Part shown: positions 17,658-26,773 of the stretch, one piece after another
Numbering within the stretch: the first letter of the stretch is position 1
Layout of the letters: every line of letters begins with the position of its first letter
DNA from: Paenibacillus zeirhizosphaerae
GTDB lineage: Bacteria; Bacillota; Bacilli; Paenibacillales; Paenibacillaceae
NCBI RefSeq assembly: GCF_030705605.1
Contig: NZ_JAPCKK010000015.1
Location: 1 to 50,080 of the forward strand
Length of the DNA stretch: 50,080 nucleotides
Direction of reading: 5' to 3'
Notes under the pieces: generated by a model
Database searches by the model: none
What the model was told of the DNA's origin: nothing
Seen by the model: the letters and a program-made list of their open reading frames with translations, nothing else
Position numbers and translations under genes: made by a program

Positions 17658-18395
17658 TTAATTTAAGCTCGCTGTTGGTCTGACGATAATTTCGTTTACA
17701 TCAACCTCGGCAGGCTGCTCCATGGCATACAGAATGGAGCGGGCAATGGCGGACGCGGGAATGGCAATCCGGCGATACTCCTTCATAAACTGGCGGGCTT
17801 CTTCATCCGAAATGCTGTCGGCAAGCTCGGACTCGGTGACTCCTGGTGAAATCAGAGTGACGCGAATATCGCCGCCGACCTCCATCCGCAGTCCATCGGT
17901 AATGGCGCGGACCGCATATTTGGTGGCACAGTATACCGTAGCGGTCGGAGTTACGTTGTACGCCCCGATGGAGGCGATGTTGATAAACTGGCCGAAGCCC
18001 TGCTGCTTCATCAGAGGCAGACCGGCGGCAATCCCGTGCAGCACCCCGCGAATATTAACGTCAATCATCCGGTTCCATTCATCGATTTTCAAGGCTTCCA
18101 GCGGTGAAAGAGGCATGACACCCGCATTATTCACCAGCACATCCACCTTGCCAAATTTGTTGTTCGCAAAGCTGATAAATTCATCCATCTGCTCCTTGCT
18201 GGTTACATCCAGGACATGATATTCAGCAGTGCCGCCTTTGGAACGAATCTCTGCTACAAGAGCTTCGAGTTTTTCTGCCCGTCTTGCTCCCAGGACGACG
18301 CTAGCTCCCTGTTCGGCCAGCAGGCGGGCGGTTGCTTCACCGATACCGCTGCTTGCACCTGTAATAACAACAACTTTTTCTTTAACATTGGACAT
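17658..18395 (-). CDS. SDR-family NAD(P)-dependent oxidoreductase
   Basis: A classical short-chain dehydrogenase of 245 residues. The cofactor motif TGASSGIG is at residues 12-19, 'NNAG' at 89-92, and the catalytic Ser142, Tyr155 and Lys159 lie in 'NIASIGAYN' and 'VYCATK'. 'GARRAEKL' after the second strand suggests an NADP preference. Its closest named relatives by motif are general YdfG-like carbonyl reductases; the substrate is not predictable. It is downstream of the merR-type gene on the same strand and near an aldo/keto reductase, so an aldehyde or other carbonyl response is plausible. Confidence 0.92.
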   Translation of the reverse strand: MSNVKEKVVVITGASSGIGEATARLLAEQGASVVLGARRAEKLEALVAEIRSKGGTAEYHVLDVTSKEQMDEFISFANNKFGKVDVLVNNAGVMPLSPLEALKIDEWNRMIDVNIRGVLHGIAAGLPLMKQQGFGQFINIASIGAYNVTPTATVYCATKYAVRAITDGLRMEVGGDIRVTLISPGVTESELADSISDEEARQFMKEYRRIAIPASAIARSILYAMEQPAEVDVNEIIVRPTASLN

Positions 18396-18527
18396 TTGCT
18401 GATCTCTCCTTTGTTATTTGCTTGATTTCATTATGGAACATCCGGCTGTGCGGCCGATAGAAGATTCATCCCAAATCATTGCCTAATCCTCTCAAGCAGT
18501 CCTTTGTTCTCGGAGCATCGCGTAACG

Positions 18528-18977
18528 TTATTTGGCGCCTGCTTTCTTGATAGAGTCCCAAACTTCATGTACTTCATATTTTAAAGGCCATTTAGCGGGG
18601 TTAGAGCTATCAGCAATGACACCCTCAATAATGTTAAGGTAATAGTTGGTTTTCGCTTCTAAATAATTAACTGTATTTTTGGCTTCCTGCAATTGAAGAA
18701 GGGCATGTTCTTTTTGTTTCAAAATAATCTCGTAGCGCTCCTGAATTGTAGAATCCCCTTGTAAACAAAGATCTGCATAAGTTTTAATATCTTCGATAGA
18801 CATCCCGCATTGTTTTAATATCTTGACGCCAATAAGCCAATTGACGGATTCCTCATTGAATAGGCGGTTGTTATTTTGATCTCGCAGTATGCTTGGTATT
18901 AATCCCTTATCCGTGTAAAAACGAACTGCATGCTCACTTAAGTCAAGCATTTGTGCCACTTCTTTTACCGTGTACAT
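18528..18977 (-). CDS. MerR-family transcriptional regulator
   Basis: 149 residues. The N-terminal winged helix-turn-helix reads 'MYTVKEVAQMLDLSEHAVRFYTDKGLIP' with 'DQNNNRLF', the typical MerR DNA-binding half. A helical region ('LQEAKNTVNYLEAKTNYYLNIIEG') forms the dimerisation coiled coil. There is no cysteine-rich metal site, so it resembles the AdhR/YraB-type carbonyl-responsive group rather than the metal sensors (inference). The ATG at 18977 is chosen because GGAGGG sits 6 bases before it, inside what would be the N-terminus of a longer frame. It is divergent from the aldo/keto reductase, whose promoter has a MerR-type geometry. Confidence 0.9.
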   Translation of the reverse strand: MYTVKEVAQMLDLSEHAVRFYTDKGLIPSILRDQNNNRLFNEESVNWLIGVKILKQCGMSIEDIKTYADLCLQGDSTIQERYEIILKQKEHALLQLQEAKNTVNYLEAKTNYYLNIIEGVIADSSNPAKWPLKYEVHEVWDSIKKAGAK

Positions 18978-19017
18978 AAAATCCCTCCACATGAATTTAC
19001 AAATATATTTTCTCTTG

Positions 19018-19036
19018 CCTTCATGTTACGCGAAGG
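19018..19036. promoter_or_regulatory. Imperfect inverted repeat upstream of the merR gene
   Basis: CCTTCATGTTACGCGAAGG resembles the palindrome in the aldo/keto reductase promoter (same TTC..GTTA..GAA framework, opposite orientation of the core). It may be a second binding site for the MerR protein, for autoregulation. Confidence 0.35.
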
Positions 19037-19092
19037 TGTTAAGCGAGGGCAACCTTGTCTCGTCTGCCTATAAATCAATTTTTATTAGGCGC

Positions 19093-19123
19093 TTGCCTTC
19101 GTGTAACACGAATGAGGTATGAT
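19093..19123 (+). promoter_or_regulatory. MerR-type promoter with 19-base spacer
   Basis: A -35 TTGCCT (19093-19098) and a -10 TATGAT (19118-19123) are separated by 19 bases, the over-long spacing that MerR activators correct. The spacer holds a perfect inverted repeat TTCGTG-TAA-CACGAA (19098-19112). It drives the aldo/keto reductase. Confidence 0.8.
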
Positions 19124-19168
19124 AATTGTAGTACTAACAAAGACTAAGTATTTATAGGAGGAATTGAA

Positions 19169-20014
19169 ATGGAATTTGTAACCTTGAATAATGGAGTAAA
19201 GATGCCGATTTTAGGCTTTGGTGTTTATCAGATTCACGATCCGGCGGAATGCGAAAAATGCGTGCTTGATGCTATCCGTGTGGGTTACCGTTCCATTGAT
19301 ACTGCACAGGTCTACCAAAATGAAGAAGCGGTAGGCCGTGCGATCAAGAAAAGTGGAGTGCCCAGAGAAGAATTTTTTATCACCACTAAAGTTTGGATTT
19401 CCAATGCAGGTCATGACAAAGCAAAAGCATCTATTCAGGAATCCATGGACAAACTCCAGCTTGATTATCTGGACTTGGTGCTGATCCATCAACCGTTCAA
19501 TGATTATTATGGAACGTACCGTGCGATGGAAGAGCTTTATAAAGCAGGTAAAATCAGAGCCATTGGGTTAAGCAACTTCTATCCGGATAGATATGTTGAT
19601 CTGGTGGAGTTCAGCGAAGTGGTACCGGCTGTGAATCAGGTGGAAACCCATGTCTTTAACCAGCAGGCAAAAGCACATGAAATTATGAAAAAATACAATA
19701 CGCAGATCGAATCCTGGGGTCCTTTTGCAGAAGGAAAGAACAATTTATTCACGAACTCAACCTTACAAGAAATTGGCCATAAATATAACAAATCTACAGC
19801 CCAGGTTGCTTTGCGATTCTTGATTCAGAGAGACGTAGTGGTCATTCCAAAAACGGTCAATAAAAATAGAATGGAAGAAAACTTCAATGTATTTGACTTT
19901 AAATTGACAGAGGAGGAGATGACAAAAATTGCTGCACTGGATACAGGTGAAAGTTTATTCTTCTCCCACTATGATCCACAAACCGTAGAGTACATCATTA
20001 ATCTTGGCAAATAA
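19169..20014 (+). CDS. Aldo/keto reductase
   Basis: An NADPH-dependent carbonyl reductase of 281 residues, of the prokaryotic AKR5-like type. The catalytic tetrad is complete: D44 in 'SIDTAQ', Y49 in 'QVYQNE', K74 in 'TTKVW' and H107 in 'LIHQP'. '[16 protein letters not shown]' near the C-terminus is the NADP phosphate-binding signature. Start ATG with AGGAGGAATTG upstream. It is probably activated by the adjacent MerR regulator through the palindromic long-spacer promoter. The substrate is likely a reactive aldehyde or ketone, but this is inferred from context. Confidence 0.94.
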   Translation: MEFVTLNNGVKMPILGFGVYQIHDPAECEKCVLDAIRVGYRSIDTAQVYQNEEAVGRAIKKSGVPREEFFITTKVWISNAGHDKAKASIQESMDKLQLDYLDLVLIHQPFNDYYGTYRAMEELYKAGKIRAIGLSNFYPDRYVDLVEFSEVVPAVNQVETHVFNQQAKAHEIMKKYNTQIESWGPFAEGKNNLFTNSTLQEIGHKYNKSTAQVALRFLIQRDVVVIPKTVNKNRMEENFNVFDFKLTEEEMTKIAALDTGESLFFSHYDPQTVEYIINLGK

Positions 20015-20058
20015 AACCAAAGATATTTCATTTTTCTTGATGGATTGGCGTATAGACG

Positions 20059-20088
20059 AAGGCTGCTGTGAACAGCGGCCTATTTTTT
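20059..20088 (+). terminator. Terminator after aldo/keto reductase
   Basis: GGCTGCTGT pairs with ACAGCGGCC across a two-base apex (a few apical pairs will open), followed by TATTTTTTGT. Confidence 0.75.
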
Positions 20089-20185
20089 GTGTGGAGATAT
20101 AAAGTATCAGCTCATGAGGGATCAGGGCTTGAACTTGCGTGTCAATCGTTTCTTGTCCCGGTACATTCTCATCCAACGCGTGATT

Positions 20186-20872
20186 CTATTCTCTTCCTTG
20201 CGTTCTGGTTACAAGGCCCAGCACAAAGCCGTCATAACCTTTGCTTCCAACCGTCTGGATGGCTGTGGCATTGATTCGGGGCTCCTCGGCCAGAAGATCA
20301 TAGAAGGCCCGCACCCCATGAATTCTGGGGTCAGTGCTGTGCTTATTTATAATTTCACCCTCCCGGATGACATTGTCGCCGATAATCACCGTGCCAGGGT
20401 GTGAAAAATGGAGTGCCCACCGCAGATAAGCCGGATTGTTAGGTTTGTCGGCATCAATGAAGATCAGATCAAAGGATTCAGTACCTTCCTGATCCAACTG
20501 AGCGAGCTGCTCTAAAGCATTACCCAGTCGCAAATCCACCTTTTCCTCCAGGCCCGCAAGGGCAAAATTGGCTCTGGCCACCTGTGCGTTGTGAGGATCC
20601 AGCTCCAGTGTCACAATTTTTCCGTTAGCAGGAAGCGTTCTGGCCATCCAGATGGTGCTGTAGCCACCCAAAGTGCCGATTTCCAGAATTCGTGTGGCTC
20701 CTGCCATTTGTGCCAGCAGGGACAGCAGCTTTCCCTGGCTTGGAGATACCTCGATTGCCGGCAGATATGCCTTCCGATTGGCCTCCAGCACCTGTTCCAG
20801 AATGGAATCATGTGTTATCAGTTTGTCCCCGATATACTCGTCTACCTTGGTCCATGTGTTTGACTGGCTCAT
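20186..20872 (-). CDS. SAM-dependent O-methyltransferase (CCoAOMT/YrrM-like)
   Basis: About 228 residues. The SAM-binding motif I reads 'ILEIGTLGGYSTIWMA', followed by 'TLELDPHNAQVA'. The metal-binding region 'FDLIFIDADKPN' and 'GTVIIGDNVIREG' are characteristic of the cation-dependent caffeoyl-CoA/catechol O-methyltransferase family. The ATG at 20872 is favoured over a GTG at 20881 because AAGGAG is only two bases from the GTG but 11 from the ATG. It is divergent from a LysR regulator and probably controlled by it. Substrate unknown; small catechol-like molecules are typical. Confidence 0.9.
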   Translation of the reverse strand: MSQSNTWTKVDEYIGDKLITHDSILEQVLEANRKAYLPAIEVSPSQGKLLSLLAQMAGATRILEIGTLGGYSTIWMARTLPANGKIVTLELDPHNAQVARANFALAGLEEKVDLRLGNALEQLAQLDQEGTESFDLIFIDADKPNNPAYLRWALHFSHPGTVIIGDNVIREGEIINKHSTDPRIHGVRAFYDLLAEEPRINATAIQTVGSKGYDGFVLGLVTRTQGRE

Positions 20873-21002
20873 ATCGATCACTGCTCCTTATTTGATTTTT
20901 GCTTTCGGTTCCATTATATTTCCGTTAAAATCATAAATATAATATATGTTTTTGTGATTTACATAAACTTAATATATAAATTGATAGAACGGAGTTGTCT
21001 TT

Positions 21003-21899
21003 ATGAATTTACACGCATTGCGCCTTTTTCACGTCATTGCCGCCACAGGCAGCGTTACGCGCGCCTCAGAGATGCTGAATATCAGCCAGCCTGCGATAAC
21101 GGCCCAGATCAAGAAATTTGAAAAGGAGCTGTCCCTTGCGCTGTTCCAGCCTCAGGGAAGAGGGATTGCATTAACGGATGCCGGTGAGCAGTTGTCGGTC
21201 CTGGCCAAGAGACTGTTTGCGGTCGAACAGCAGATGGAGCGTTTTGTGCAGGAGTATAGCAGCGGGACTGTTGGCTCGATCCGGATCGCCGCCACTTATT
21301 TGCCTGCACATTTTCTCATGCCCGCATGGCTTGCCCAATTCAAAAAGCAGTATGAACAGGTTGAAATGAAGATCACCACGACGAACTCCAGCGACGCTTT
21401 GGAGCAGCTTCTGAATCTGGAGGCAGACATCGCCGTTTACGGGGGAAGACCTGAGGAATATCCGGATACGGTACAGGCGGAGGAGCTTTTTCAGGATGAG
21501 CTGTGGTTCGTGGTGGCGCCCAATCACCGTTATGCCAATCAGAAGGTATCTTTGACCGAGATGATGAAGGAGCCGTTTGTCATGCGGGAGGAAGGCAGCT
21601 CGACGCGGGAGCGGTTATTTTCCCTATGCCGTACATACAATGCGCCTGCCCCAACGATTTCCCTGCAATTTAACGGACTGCATGAGGCCATAACAGCGGT
21701 GATTGCTGGGTACGGGGCGAACTTTGTATCGTCACTGGTTGTGCGCGATGATGTGGAGCGCGGGGAGCTGTGCCGGGTTGAGGTGGAAGGGGTACAAATG
21801 AAGAATACGATCGCTGTGTGTACCCGTAAAAATGAGGAATTGCCGGCAGCGGCCCGGAATTTTATTCAAATGATCCGGGAGCATCCGTTTAGAGGGTAA
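21003..21899 (+). CDS. LysR-family transcriptional regulator
   Basis: 298 residues. The N-terminal HTH 'LRLFHVIAATGSVTRASEMLNISQPAITAQIKKFEKEL' is a standard LysR winged helix. The effector-binding domain follows (about 90-295), with 'GSIRIAATYLPAHFLMPAWLAQFK' at the start of its first lobe. The divergent arrangement with the O-methyltransferase is the usual LysR layout, so it probably regulates that gene and itself. The 100-base divergent region is very AT-rich; I could not fix a single T-N11-A box with confidence. Confidence 0.92.
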   Translation: MNLHALRLFHVIAATGSVTRASEMLNISQPAITAQIKKFEKELSLALFQPQGRGIALTDAGEQLSVLAKRLFAVEQQMERFVQEYSSGTVGSIRIAATYLPAHFLMPAWLAQFKKQYEQVEMKITTTNSSDALEQLLNLEADIAVYGGRPEEYPDTVQAEELFQDELWFVVAPNHRYANQKVSLTEMMKEPFVMREEGSSTRERLFSLCRTYNAPAPTISLQFNGLHEAITAVIAGYGANFVSSLVVRDDVERGELCRVEVEGVQMKNTIAVCTRKNEELPAAARNFIQMIREHPFRG

Positions 21900-21940
21900 A
21901 AGATTGTTTCAAAGACGAATTCTTAGCGTACACAAAAAAA

Positions 21941-21976
21941 TGAAACGTTTCCAAATTAACTGTTGAAACGTTTCCA
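21941..21976. promoter_or_regulatory. Paired LacI-type operators upstream of the lacI-family gene
   Basis: Two identical copies of TGAAACGTTTCCA, at 21941-21953 and 21964-21976, start 23 bases apart. They are near-palindromes with the central ACGT of LacI/GalR operators and also fit much of the CcpA cre consensus. Their match to a second pair at 23074-23106 points to autoregulation and local control. Confidence 0.75.
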
Positions 21977-22026
21977 ATTTCGTATTATTATGATTGTCAT
22001 AAGAGGTGCTACAAGTGGAGGGTTAG

Positions 22027-22995
22027 ATGTCAAGTATTAAAGATGTTGCCAACTTGGCTGGCGTAGCTGTGGGAACCGTATCCCGAGTCATTAACAATTC
22101 GGGCTCTGTAAAACCCGCTACACGCAAAAAAGTGGAGAAAGCCATACAAGAATTGAATTATATCCCTAATGAGGTTGCCCGCAACTTCAAAATGCAGAAA
22201 TCCAAAATGGTTGCGTTGCTGCTTCCAAGTATCTGGCACCCTTTCTTTTCTGAACTGGCATATTACATTGAAGATGAGTTGGACCGGGAAGGCTTTAAGC
22301 TTATGCTGTGCAATAGCGGCGGCAAACCTGAAAAGGAATTGTACTATCTCGATATGCTGCAGCAAAACAAAGTGGCAGGTATTGTTGGTATTACATACAA
22401 CGATATTGAAAATAACGTAAGCAATGACATTCCGATTGTCAGTATCGACAGACACTTTAACAAGAAAATCACATGCGTCACTTCGGATAATTATGAAGGA
22501 GGACGTCTGGCGTTAAGGGAACTTGTCAAAGCAGGTGCAAAAAAAATGGCTTTTTTGGGCAGCGTCACCTCCGTTTTCAGTGAAACTATGAATCGGAGAG
22601 AAGGTTTCATGCATGAGGCGAAAATAATGGGAGTCGACTGTGTTGTATACGAGAAGCCGGACCCCGTTTTGGACGACGACGCCTATTTTGATGAGTTTCT
22701 GGATAAGTATCAAGATGTGGACGGTATTTTTGCCATTACTGATATGTTCGCCGCCAAGTATATAGATAAGGCAGGCAGGCAGGGGATTCGTGTTCCAGAG
22801 GATGTAAAGGTTATCGGATATGACGGTATTCAGGATCATTCCTATTTTCATCCGGTATTGTCAACGATCAGGCAACCTGTAGAGGAGATGGCTCGTATGA
22901 CGATCAGACTGCTCTACAAAAAGATAGAAGGAGAAACCTTGGAACGGGAAGTTTATCGTCTTCCGGTCATATTTAGACGAGGTGAAACCACTTGA
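22027..22995 (+). CDS. LacI-family transcriptional regulator of the fructan locus
   Basis: 322 residues. The N-terminal HTH 'SIKDVANLAGVAVGTVSRVINNSGSV' and hinge 'ELNYIPNEVARNFKMQKS' are typical of LacI/GalR. A periplasmic-binding-protein-like effector domain follows, with 'GGRLALRELVKAGAKKMAFLG' and 'VPEDVKVIGYDG'. It is flanked by two operator pairs of the same type, one before its own gene and one before the transporter genes, so it most likely represses both until a fructo-oligosaccharide or its product appears (inference). A terminator follows the gene. Confidence 0.93.
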   Translation: MSSIKDVANLAGVAVGTVSRVINNSGSVKPATRKKVEKAIQELNYIPNEVARNFKMQKSKMVALLLPSIWHPFFSELAYYIEDELDREGFKLMLCNSGGKPEKELYYLDMLQQNKVAGIVGITYNDIENNVSNDIPIVSIDRHFNKKITCVTSDNYEGGRLALRELVKAGAKKMAFLGSVTSVFSETMNRREGFMHEAKIMGVDCVVYEKPDPVLDDDAYFDEFLDKYQDVDGIFAITDMFAAKYIDKAGRQGIRVPEDVKVIGYDGIQDHSYFHPVLSTIRQPVEEMARMTIRLLYKKIEGETLEREVYRLPVIFRRGETT

Positions 22996-23007
22996 TCATT
23001 TAATTTG

Positions 23008-23066
23008 AAAAACATCAACCGCTTTAGTCGCTGCACCAGTGAACTTGCGGTTGGCGTTTTTCTTAA
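23008..23066 (+). terminator. Terminator after the lacI-family gene
   Basis: AAAAAC..CAACCGC pairs with GCGGTTG..GTTTTT. It separates the regulator from the transporter operon, which therefore has its own promoter. Confidence 0.7.
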
Positions 23067-23073
23067 ACTAAAT

Positions 23074-23106
23074 TGGAAACGTTTCAAATAAAATGGAAGC
23101 GTTTCA
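23074..23106. promoter_or_regulatory. Paired LacI-type operators upstream of the transporter operon
   Basis: TGGAAACGTTTCA (23074-23086) and TGGAAGCGTTTCA (23094-23106) start 20 bases apart, about two helical turns. They end 34 bases before the permease start, close enough to block transcription. Confidence 0.75.
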
Positions 23107-23140
23107 ATTACAAAAATTATATAAGAAAGGGAGTATTAGG

Positions 23141-24091
23141 ATGAATCCAAGAGATTCCGGAGAATATCAACTCGTTATCAAAGAAAATCGTAAAACTTGG
23201 GACCGAATCAAACGCAACTATGAGCTGTATCTGTTTCTGCTGCCGATTGTTTTGATTTATCTCGTATTCAAGTACTACCCGATGTACGGAGTGCAAATTG
23301 CATTTAAGGATTTTTCACCGAGTAAGGGGATATGGGGCAGCGAATGGGTAGGCTTTCAGCATTTTATTGATTTTTTCGATTCTTATAACTTCTGGACGAT
23401 CATGTTCAATACGCTGACGCTCAGTTTCCTGTCACTTGTGTTCAGCTTCCCGGCTCCGATTATCATAGCGGTTATGTTGAATCAAATGTTAGGCAAGCGA
23501 TACAAGAAATTTATTCAGACGGTCATTTATGCACCCCATTTTATCTCTACCGTTGTGCTTGTCGGTATGCTCCATGTTTTTTTATCGCCAAATAGCGGGC
23601 TCGTAAACCACATGATTACCTGGTTCGGGGGAGAACCCATTCTGTTTATGGCTGATGAAGGCTGGTTCCGTCCTTTATATATTTTATCAGGGATATGGCA
23701 AGAGACCGGATTCTCCACGATTATTTACTTGGCAGCGCTTGCAGGGGTCAATCCCGAACTGCATGAAGCCGCCATCATGGATGGTGCGAGTAAATGGAAG
23801 CGAGTGTGGCATGTGGATATTCCCGGCATTCTTCCAACGATTATCATTCTGCTGATCCTCGCACTCGGAAACATTATGGGCATTGGTTTCGAGAAGGCTT
23901 TTTTGATGCAAAGTGATCTGAACTATGCCACCTCCAATATTATTCCAACCTACGTATACGAATTAGGGATTCAGAAGGCGCAATACAGCTTTTCAACGGC
24001 GGTTGGATTGTTTAATTCCGTTATCAACATCATCCTGATTGTCACTGTTAACCGGATCGCCAAAAAATTGACGGAAACCAGTCTGTGGTAA
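23141..24091 (+). CDS. Sugar ABC transporter permease (LplB-like)
   Basis: 316 residues with six predicted TM helices, a CUT1-family permease of the LplB/YteP type found in polysaccharide uptake. The N-terminal 'YELYLFLLPIVLIYLVFKYYPMYGVQIAFKDF' is diagnostic. The EAA coupling loop reads 'HEAAIMDGASKWKRVWHVDIPGI'. ATG 23141 is chosen over an upstream ATG because AGAAAGGGAG precedes it. It is the first gene of a tripartite transporter. No ATPase is encoded, so a shared MsmX-type ATPase is expected (known for this family, not seen here). Confidence 0.94.
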   Translation: MNPRDSGEYQLVIKENRKTWDRIKRNYELYLFLLPIVLIYLVFKYYPMYGVQIAFKDFSPSKGIWGSEWVGFQHFIDFFDSYNFWTIMFNTLTLSFLSLVFSFPAPIIIAVMLNQMLGKRYKKFIQTVIYAPHFISTVVLVGMLHVFLSPNSGLVNHMITWFGGEPILFMADEGWFRPLYILSGIWQETGFSTIIYLAALAGVNPELHEAAIMDGASKWKRVWHVDIPGILPTIIILLILALGNIMGIGFEKAFLMQSDLNYATSNIIPTYVYELGIQKAQYSFSTAVGLFNSVINIILIVTVNRIAKKLTETSLW

Positions 24092-24103
24092 GGGGGAATT
24101 ACT

Positions 24104-25000
24104 TTGAACAATCTTTTGAAGAGAAAAAGCAGAGGAGACGCCTGGTTTGACGCCATTAACTATTTCGTGTTGACCGTAGTCATGCTGCTCATCTTATTTC
24201 CGCTGTATTTTGTATGGATTGCTTCATTCAGTGATCCCAATCTGATTTATTCAGGAGAAGTATGGTTATATCCGAGGGGGGTTACACTCGATGGCTATCT
24301 ACGAATTTTTAATGACTCCTCTATTTGGATCGGATATGCAAATTCCCTTTTTTATGCGAGTTTGGGAACCTTGATCGGAGTAGCTGTTACCGTATTTGCG
24401 TCCTATCCGTTAGCCCGCAAGGATCTGGTCGGGAGATCAGTAATGATGTGGTTTTTATTGATCCCCATGTTTTTTAGCGGTGGATTGATTCCCACGTATT
24501 TGCTGATCAAGGATCTGCACATGTTAAATACGATTTGGGCACTGGTTATTCCTGGGGCTGGCGGTATATTCAATGTTATCATCGTTCGGACATTCTTTCA
24601 GTCGTCCATTCCGGATGAAATGTGGGAAGCCGCTTCAATCGACGGTTGCTCCAACACCAGATTTTTTTGGAGTATTGTTTTGCCTCTGTCCAAGTCCATT
24701 ATTGCAGTCATGGTGTTGTATCATGTCGTCGGCTTTTGGAATGGCTTTTTCGATGCTTTGATCTATTTGAATGACGAGAGCAAGTATCCTCTTCAATTGG
24801 TGCTGCGCAACATTCTCGTCCAAAATCAGGTCAACTCCGGAATGATGGTGGATGTGGAATCCTATGCAGCGAAGATGAGGGTTACTGAACTTATCAAGTA
24901 CGGTGTTATTATCGTGTCCAGCCTGCCACTGTTGATTTTATATCCATTTCTGCAAAAGTACTTTGTCAAAGGGGTAATGATTGGCTCGATCAAGGGCTGA
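24104..25000 (+). CDS. Sugar ABC transporter permease (LplC/YtcP-like)
   Basis: 298 residues, six TM helices, second permease subunit of the CUT1 system. The EAA loop reads 'WEAASIDGCSNTRFFWSIVLPLSK', and the N-terminal 'VWIASFSDPNLIYSGEVWLYPRGVT' and 'KYFVKGVMIGSIKG' at the end are typical of the LplC/YtcP group. The TTG start has AAGGGGG 7 bases upstream. It is 12 bases after the first permease and clearly cotranscribed with it. Confidence 0.94.
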   Translation: MNNLLKRKSRGDAWFDAINYFVLTVVMLLILFPLYFVWIASFSDPNLIYSGEVWLYPRGVTLDGYLRIFNDSSIWIGYANSLFYASLGTLIGVAVTVFASYPLARKDLVGRSVMMWFLLIPMFFSGGLIPTYLLIKDLHMLNTIWALVIPGAGGIFNVIIVRTFFQSSIPDEMWEAASIDGCSNTRFFWSIVLPLSKSIIAVMVLYHVVGFWNGFFDALIYLNDESKYPLQLVLRNILVQNQVNSGMMVDVESYAAKMRVTELIKYGVIIVSSLPLLILYPFLQKYFVKGVMIGSIKG

Positions 25001-25121
25001 TACTGACGATTTCTTGAAGGGAGGGGATATACGGCAGTCAGCTATTCTGATCCAGACAAAGCCGGATTGGGAAATAAAAATTGTGATTTTTCTGGGATGA
25101 ACTATAGGGAGGTTAGGTACG

Positions 25122-26744
25122 ATGAAATCTTTATTCAAAAGCGCAGGAATTCTCGTGCTGGCCGGAGCCCTTGCGCTGAGCGGATGTTCGGGAGAAGACG
25201 GCTCCAAAAATCAGGTGAAAAATCCGAAGCAGGATACGAATTTCAACAAAACCGGTCTGCCGATTGTTAAAGAAACAGTGACGTTAAAGATGGTATCCCC
25301 AAAAGCAGCGTTGGCGCCGGAGTATTCCGAAATGGAGATTTTCAAACGGCTGGGGGAGCAAACCAATGTAAAGATCGAATGGGAGAACATTCCGGACACA
25401 GACTACGCAGAGAAGAAAAATTTGCTGCTGGCCAGCGGAAATTTGCCGGACGCTTTTTACGCAGCCGGATTTTCGGATTACGAGCTCATCAATTACGGTA
25501 AAGACGGGACGATCATTCCACTGGAGGATTTGATCGATCAGTACGCGCCTAATTTGAAAGCGCTTTTGGAGCGCAGGCCTGACATCAAGTTAGCGATCAC
25601 AGCGCCCGATGGGCACATTTATGGGTTACCGTCGTGGGAAGAGAATAACCTGGGAACCAACCCTTTCTTTCATGTCATCAATAAAAAGTGGCTCGATAAG
25701 CTCGGTCTGAAAATGCCGCAAACGCTCGATGAATACACGGAAGCCTTAATTTCCTTTAAAACGCAGGATCCGAATGGCAACGGCAAGGCCGATGAAATTC
25801 CGTTAAGCTTCATGCACATGCAATGGTGTATGGACATTGGCGGTATACTCGGTGCTTTCGGACTACCGGATAACATGGAGCATCGGATCGTCCGCGACGA
25901 AAAAGTGATCTTTACCGCGACGCAACCCCAGTACAAGGAAGCTTTGAAGTATTTTCACGAAAAATGGTATAAGCAGGGCCTGATTGACCCCGAATCTTTC
26001 ACCCAGGACGCTGCTCAGTATCTGGCAAAAGGCAAAACGAAGGACGAAACACTTGGCTCTTACATTTGGTGGGAAGCCGAAGAGGTTGTCGGACCGGAAC
26101 GAAGCCGAGATTATGCTTTACTGTCTCCGCTTAAAGGACCGAACGGTGACCAATTGATCGGCCGCAGCAATGGAGGGGGACCGGGACGCGGCGCCTTTGT
26201 GATAACAAAAGCGAACCGCTATCCCGAAATCACGATGCGCTGGATCGATCAGCAGTATGAACCCTATATGGCGGCTCAGATCCACTGGGGTCCGCTGGAT
26301 GTTGTATTCAAGAAAGACGAAAATAGCAAGCTGGTGAACCTGCCACTTCCTGATGGAACCTCTGCAGGTGAATTCCGGCAAAAAGTGGCTCCAGGCGCAG
26401 GCGGCCCTGGCGTTATTACCATCGAAGATCTTGGAAAAGTTGTTGATCTGGAGCCGCGGGCCCAACAGCGTGTTAAAGATTTGGAGCAATATTACAATCC
26501 ATTTATGGAGAAGGAGAGCTATCCTAATATCTTCTTTGAAAAGGAGGAACTGGATAAAATCAATAGAATTGAGCCGGAATTGATCAAATATGTAAATGCC
26601 CAACGAGGTAAATTCATAGTTAATGGCGGCGTGGATGAACAGTGGGAAAAATATGTGAAGACACTGGAGAAGATGGGCCTGAACGAATTGATGGAAATCT
26701 ATCAAACAGGATTGGACCGTTATCATGCAAATTTACAAAAATAA
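25122..26744 (+). CDS. Extracellular sugar-binding lipoprotein (LplA/YtcQ-like)
   Basis: 540 residues, the usual length of the large CUT1 binding proteins. A lipoprotein signal peptide with lipobox LSGC places the lipidated cysteine at residue 22. The mature protein shows 'EWENIPDTDYAEKKNLLLASGNLPDAFYA', 'PLEDLIDQYAPNL' and 'DPNGNGKADEIPLS', all typical of the family that captures oligosaccharides. A gap of about 120 bases separates it from permease 2, with AGGGAGG just before the ATG. The GH32 cluster downstream makes a fructo-oligosaccharide the likely ligand (inference). Confidence 0.93.
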   Translation: MKSLFKSAGILVLAGALALSGCSGEDGSKNQVKNPKQDTNFNKTGLPIVKETVTLKMVSPKAALAPEYSEMEIFKRLGEQTNVKIEWENIPDTDYAEKKNLLLASGNLPDAFYAAGFSDYELINYGKDGTIIPLEDLIDQYAPNLKALLERRPDIKLAITAPDGHIYGLPSWEENNLGTNPFFHVINKKWLDKLGLKMPQTLDEYTEALISFKTQDPNGNGKADEIPLSFMHMQWCMDIGGILGAFGLPDNMEHRIVRDEKVIFTATQPQYKEALKYFHEKWYKQGLIDPESFTQDAAQYLAKGKTKDETLGSYIWWEAEEVVGPERSRDYALLSPLKGPNGDQLIGRSNGGGPGRGAFVITKANRYPEITMRWIDQQYEPYMAAQIHWGPLDVVFKKDENSKLVNLPLPDGTSAGEFRQKVAPGAGGPGVITIEDLGKVVDLEPRAQQRVKDLEQYYNPFMEKESYPNIFFEKEELDKINRIEPELIKYVNAQRGKFIVNGGVDEQWEKYVKTLEKMGLNELMEIYQTGLDRYHANLQK

Positions 26745-26773
26745 ATAAACTCAAACGATTGGTGGGAGAAATT

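Noticed and set aside
26118..26726. 202-codon minus-strand frame inside the sugar-binding lipoprotein
   Set aside because: Shadow of a recognised gene; no start signal.
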